64,000 bases of DNA, taken from Lentisphaerota bacterium (lineage in GTDB: Bacteria > Verrucomicrobiota > Lentisphaeria > Victivallales > Victivallaceae). Positions 62,328-64,000 of this stretch are shown here, in pieces (within the stretch, counting starts at the first letter, position 1; the number at the start of each line of letters is the position of its first letter). Made by a program: the position numbers and the translations under genes. The stretch is taken from positions 28,614 through 92,613 of the forward strand of contig SUWJ01000007.1 in NCBI GenBank assembly GCA_015061545.1, in the 5' to 3' direction. The notes under the pieces were generated by a model. It saw only the letters and a list, made by a program, of their open reading frames with translations. It had not been told where the DNA came from and made no database searches.

Positions 62328-62864
62328 TCATTCCCCGAAAGGAACTTCCAGCATTGTTAAGAGTTCACGGGCTTCAGCGTCGGTCTGCGCGGTGGTGACC
62401 ATCGCAATATTGACGCCAAGCGGATACTTCAGTTTGTCAGCATCGACTTCGGTGAAAACCGACACGTCGGACAGACCGACGTTGTAGTTGCCGACCCCGT
62501 CAAAACCCTTGCTCGAAATCCCGCGGAAGTCGCGCACACGCGGCAATGCGTTATGCACAAAACGGTCGAGGAATTCGTACATCCGGCGGCCACGCAACGT
62601 AACCATAACACCCACGGGCATACCCACGCGGAGTTTGAAGTTCGCAACGTTCTTGTGGGCCTTGGTGATCACAGGGGCCTGACCGGCGATCGCCGCAAGA
62701 TGCTTCTTGGCTTCGCCAAAAGCATCACGTTCGGCAGTGGATTTCAGCCCGGTGCTGATCACAATCTTCGTGAGCTTCGGAATCTGCATCACGTTCTTGT
62801 AACCCAGCTTGCTCTGCAGAGCACCGCGGACTTCATCCTTGTATTTTTTCATCATGTCTGGCAT
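62328..62864 (-). CDS. rplE: Ribosomal protein uL5
   Basis: The 178-residue protein has 'IPKLTKIVISTGL', 'KAHKNVANFKLRVGMPVGVM' and 'LPRVRDFRGISSKGFDGVGN'. GAGG lies eight bases before the ATG. It binds 5S rRNA and contacts P-site tRNA. Confidence 0.97.
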   Translation of the reverse strand: MPDMMKKYKDEVRGALQSKLGYKNVMQIPKLTKIVISTGLKSTAERDAFGEAKKHLAAIAGQAPVITKAHKNVANFKLRVGMPVGVMVTLRGRRMYEFLDRFVHNALPRVRDFRGISSKGFDGVGNYNVGLSDVSVFTEVDADKLKYPLGVNIAMVTTAQTDAEARELLTMLEVPFGE

Positions 62865-62874
62865 AGGTATAACC

Positions 62875-63147
62875 TCACTTCACTTCCGCAGCATCTTCCG
62901 CAATGCGGTTGACATTGGAAACGTGAACCGAAACCGAACGCTGCACACGGCCGCCGTTCGGATTGGCCTGACTCTTCTTTACCGTGCGCATACCGATACT
63001 TTCGGACTTCGCTTCGGAAAGATTGGCGAAATTCAGCACGACTCGGTCGTTCTTGGTCAAAACCGCTTCAATAGTGGCTTCTTCACCCTTGAACTTGCCG
63101 GTGTTAACCAGCACTTTGTCGCCTTTTTTGACGTGATATTTTTTCAT
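62875..63147 (-). CDS. rplX: Ribosomal protein uL24
   Basis: The 90-residue protein has a KOW motif ('KGDKVLVNTGKFKGEEATIE') and ends in a short, diverged tail. Its ATG overlaps the rplN stop (TAATG), so translation is coupled. Confidence 0.95.
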   Translation of the reverse strand: MKKYHVKKGDKVLVNTGKFKGEEATIEAVLTKNDRVVLNFANLSEAKSESIGMRTVKKSQANPNGGRVQRSVSVHVSNVNRIAEDAAEVK

Positions 63148-63512
63148 TACAGCACCTCCGGGGCCAGCGAAATGATCTTCATGAAATCTTTTTCGCGCAG
63201 CTCACGAGCGACCGGCCCGAAAATACGGGTACCGACCGGGTTCTTCTGTTTGTCAATGATCACCGCCGAGTTGCTGTCAAAACGCAGGTAGGAACCGTCA
63301 GCCCGACGGATCGGAGCCTTCGTCCGCACGATCACAGCATCAACGACCTGACCTTTTTTGACCGTACCATCCGGAAGAGCTTCCTGCACGGCGCACTTGA
63401 CAATATCGCCAATATGGGCGATCTTTTTGCCCTGCCCGATCACGGTCATACACATGATCGACTTGGCGCCGGAGTTGTCGGCAACTTCCAATTTGGTTTG
63501 CATCTGAATCAT
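63147..63512 (-). CDS. rplN: Ribosomal protein uL14
   Basis: The 121-residue protein has '[19 protein letters not shown]', '[11 protein letters not shown]' and '[20 protein letters not shown]'. GGAG precedes the first ATG by about ten bases; a second ATG three codons in is possible. Confidence 0.97.
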   Translation of the reverse strand: MIQMQTKLEVADNSGAKSIMCMTVIGQGKKIAHIGDIVKCAVQEALPDGTVKKGQVVDAVIVRTKAPIRRADGSYLRFDSNSAVIIDKQKNPVGTRIFGPVARELREKDFMKIISLAPEVL

Positions 63513-63535
63513 GATTAGTTCACTCCAGAGTTAAA

Positions 63536-63805
63536 TCAATTGGCATTGGCGATGATTTCAACGAGCCGCCAGCGCTTGTTCTTGCTCAGCGGACGGGTTT
63601 CGGCAATCCGAACCGTATCGCCCTTCTTCGCGGCGTTGTTCTCATCGTGGGCAGTAAACTTCTTCTTGAAGCTGACTACCTTCTTATACAGCGGGTGGGG
63701 TGTACGACGCTGGACTTCGACCACAATGGTCTTATCCTGAACATCGCTTACCACAACGCCGACGCGTTCCTTGCGGTTACCGCGCTTGTTGGTATCTTCA
63801 CTCAT
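63536..63805 (-). CDS. rpsQ: Ribosomal protein uS17
   Basis: The start is at ATG 63805 ([20 protein letters not shown]); the track's extra two codons begin at GTG. The 89-residue protein has '[20 protein letters not shown]' and '[20 protein letters not shown]'. It follows rpmC by 16 bases. Confidence 0.96.
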   Translation of the reverse strand: MSEDTNKRGNRKERVGVVVSDVQDKTIVVEVQRRTPHPLYKKVVSFKKKFTAHDENNAAKKGDTVRIAETRPLSKNKRWRLVEIIANAN

Positions 63806-63821
63806 AGTCACTTACCCTGTT

Positions 63822-64000
63822 TCAGTTAGCCGCACGACGGGTAGTTTCGGTCAGAAGCTGCGCGATTTCACGACGCACCTGACGCACCCGGGCGGATTTT
63901 TCCAGCTGACCGGTGGTCGCCTGGATCGCCAAAGTCAGCTTTTCACGACGCAGATCAGCCAGCATGCTGACGATCTCGGCATCGGACATTTCACGGATTT
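63822..64000 (-). CDS. rpmC: Ribosomal protein uL29, partial (5' end beyond window)
   Basis: This gene is not in the ORF track. Translating the minus strand from the window edge gives 'IREMSDAEIVSMLADLRREK', then 'LAIQATTGQLEKSARVRQVR', ending RRAAN and TGA at 63822. The pattern L-xx-LRxEx-N/T-L-xx-Q-x-ATGQLEK is uL29. Only the first few residues are missing. rplP is expected next, outside the window. Confidence 0.9.
   Translation of the reverse strand, partial: IREMSDAEIVSMLADLRREKLTLAIQATTGQLEKSARVRQVRREIAQLLTETTRRAAN

Overview
The window reads as a bacterial chromosome of moderate GC content. Gene density is high, and no tRNA, rRNA, IS element, prophage or CRISPR array is visible. The gene mix suggests a fermentative, polysaccharide-using member of the PVC group, most likely Lentisphaerota (Victivallis-like). 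It includes a PPi-type phosphofructokinase, a glycogen cluster with a GH13_8-type branching enzyme, secreted DUF4838-type and glycoside-hydrolase-like proteins, a PocR/AraC regulator, several SPFH proteins, and a ribosomal spc operon without rpmD. The taxonomy is an inference from gene content, not a measured placement.

1-13200 (all minus): a membrane-homeostasis block. Three SPFH/band-7 proteins, one with a multi-pass N-terminus and a His/Glu-rich insert, lead into a P1B-like cation ATPase with an unusual CPG motif. An ABC exporter (ATPase and permease), a TPR-like membrane protein, a CNNM/CorC protein and a lipoprotein follow. This is the least explained and most interesting part of the window.

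13250-24430: a PocR-AraC regulator diverges from a secreted SGNH hydrolase and a GT-C-like membrane protein. Converging on them from the right are an iron-containing alcohol dehydrogenase, ligA and a large secreted glycoside-hydrolase-like protein.

24390-37100: a periplasmic PpiC-type isomerase diverges from pfp-gatC-gatA. These are followed by a thioredoxin-fold/TPR secreted protein, a DUF975-like membrane protein with folB, ychF, and a cmk-ybgC-manA-argS run.

37100-43830: glycogen metabolism, comprising a stand-alone CBM48 protein, an intrinsic terminator, then glgP-glgA-glgB.

43830-53340 (minus): a long housekeeping operon, prs-rplY-pth-rpsF-ssb-rpsR-rplI-dnaB-fabB-lipA-trmL plus two uncharacterised genes. 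It starts from a good promoter and a roughly 215-nt hairpin-rich leader.

53490-57950: a catalytic-barrel-only NagA-like amidohydrolase, a small unknown protein and a secreted DUF4838-type protein.

58030-64000 (minus): the distal spc ribosomal-protein operon (rpmC-rpsQ-rplN-rplX-rplE-rpsN-rpsH-rplF-rplR-rpsE-rplO-secY). It ends in a clean terminator and carries strong hairpins in the rpsE-rplO and rplO-secY gaps.

Start codons were adjusted from the ORF track wherever a Shine-Dalgarno sequence or family N-terminus favoured an internal codon. Domain positions are approximate and were read by eye; no database search was run.
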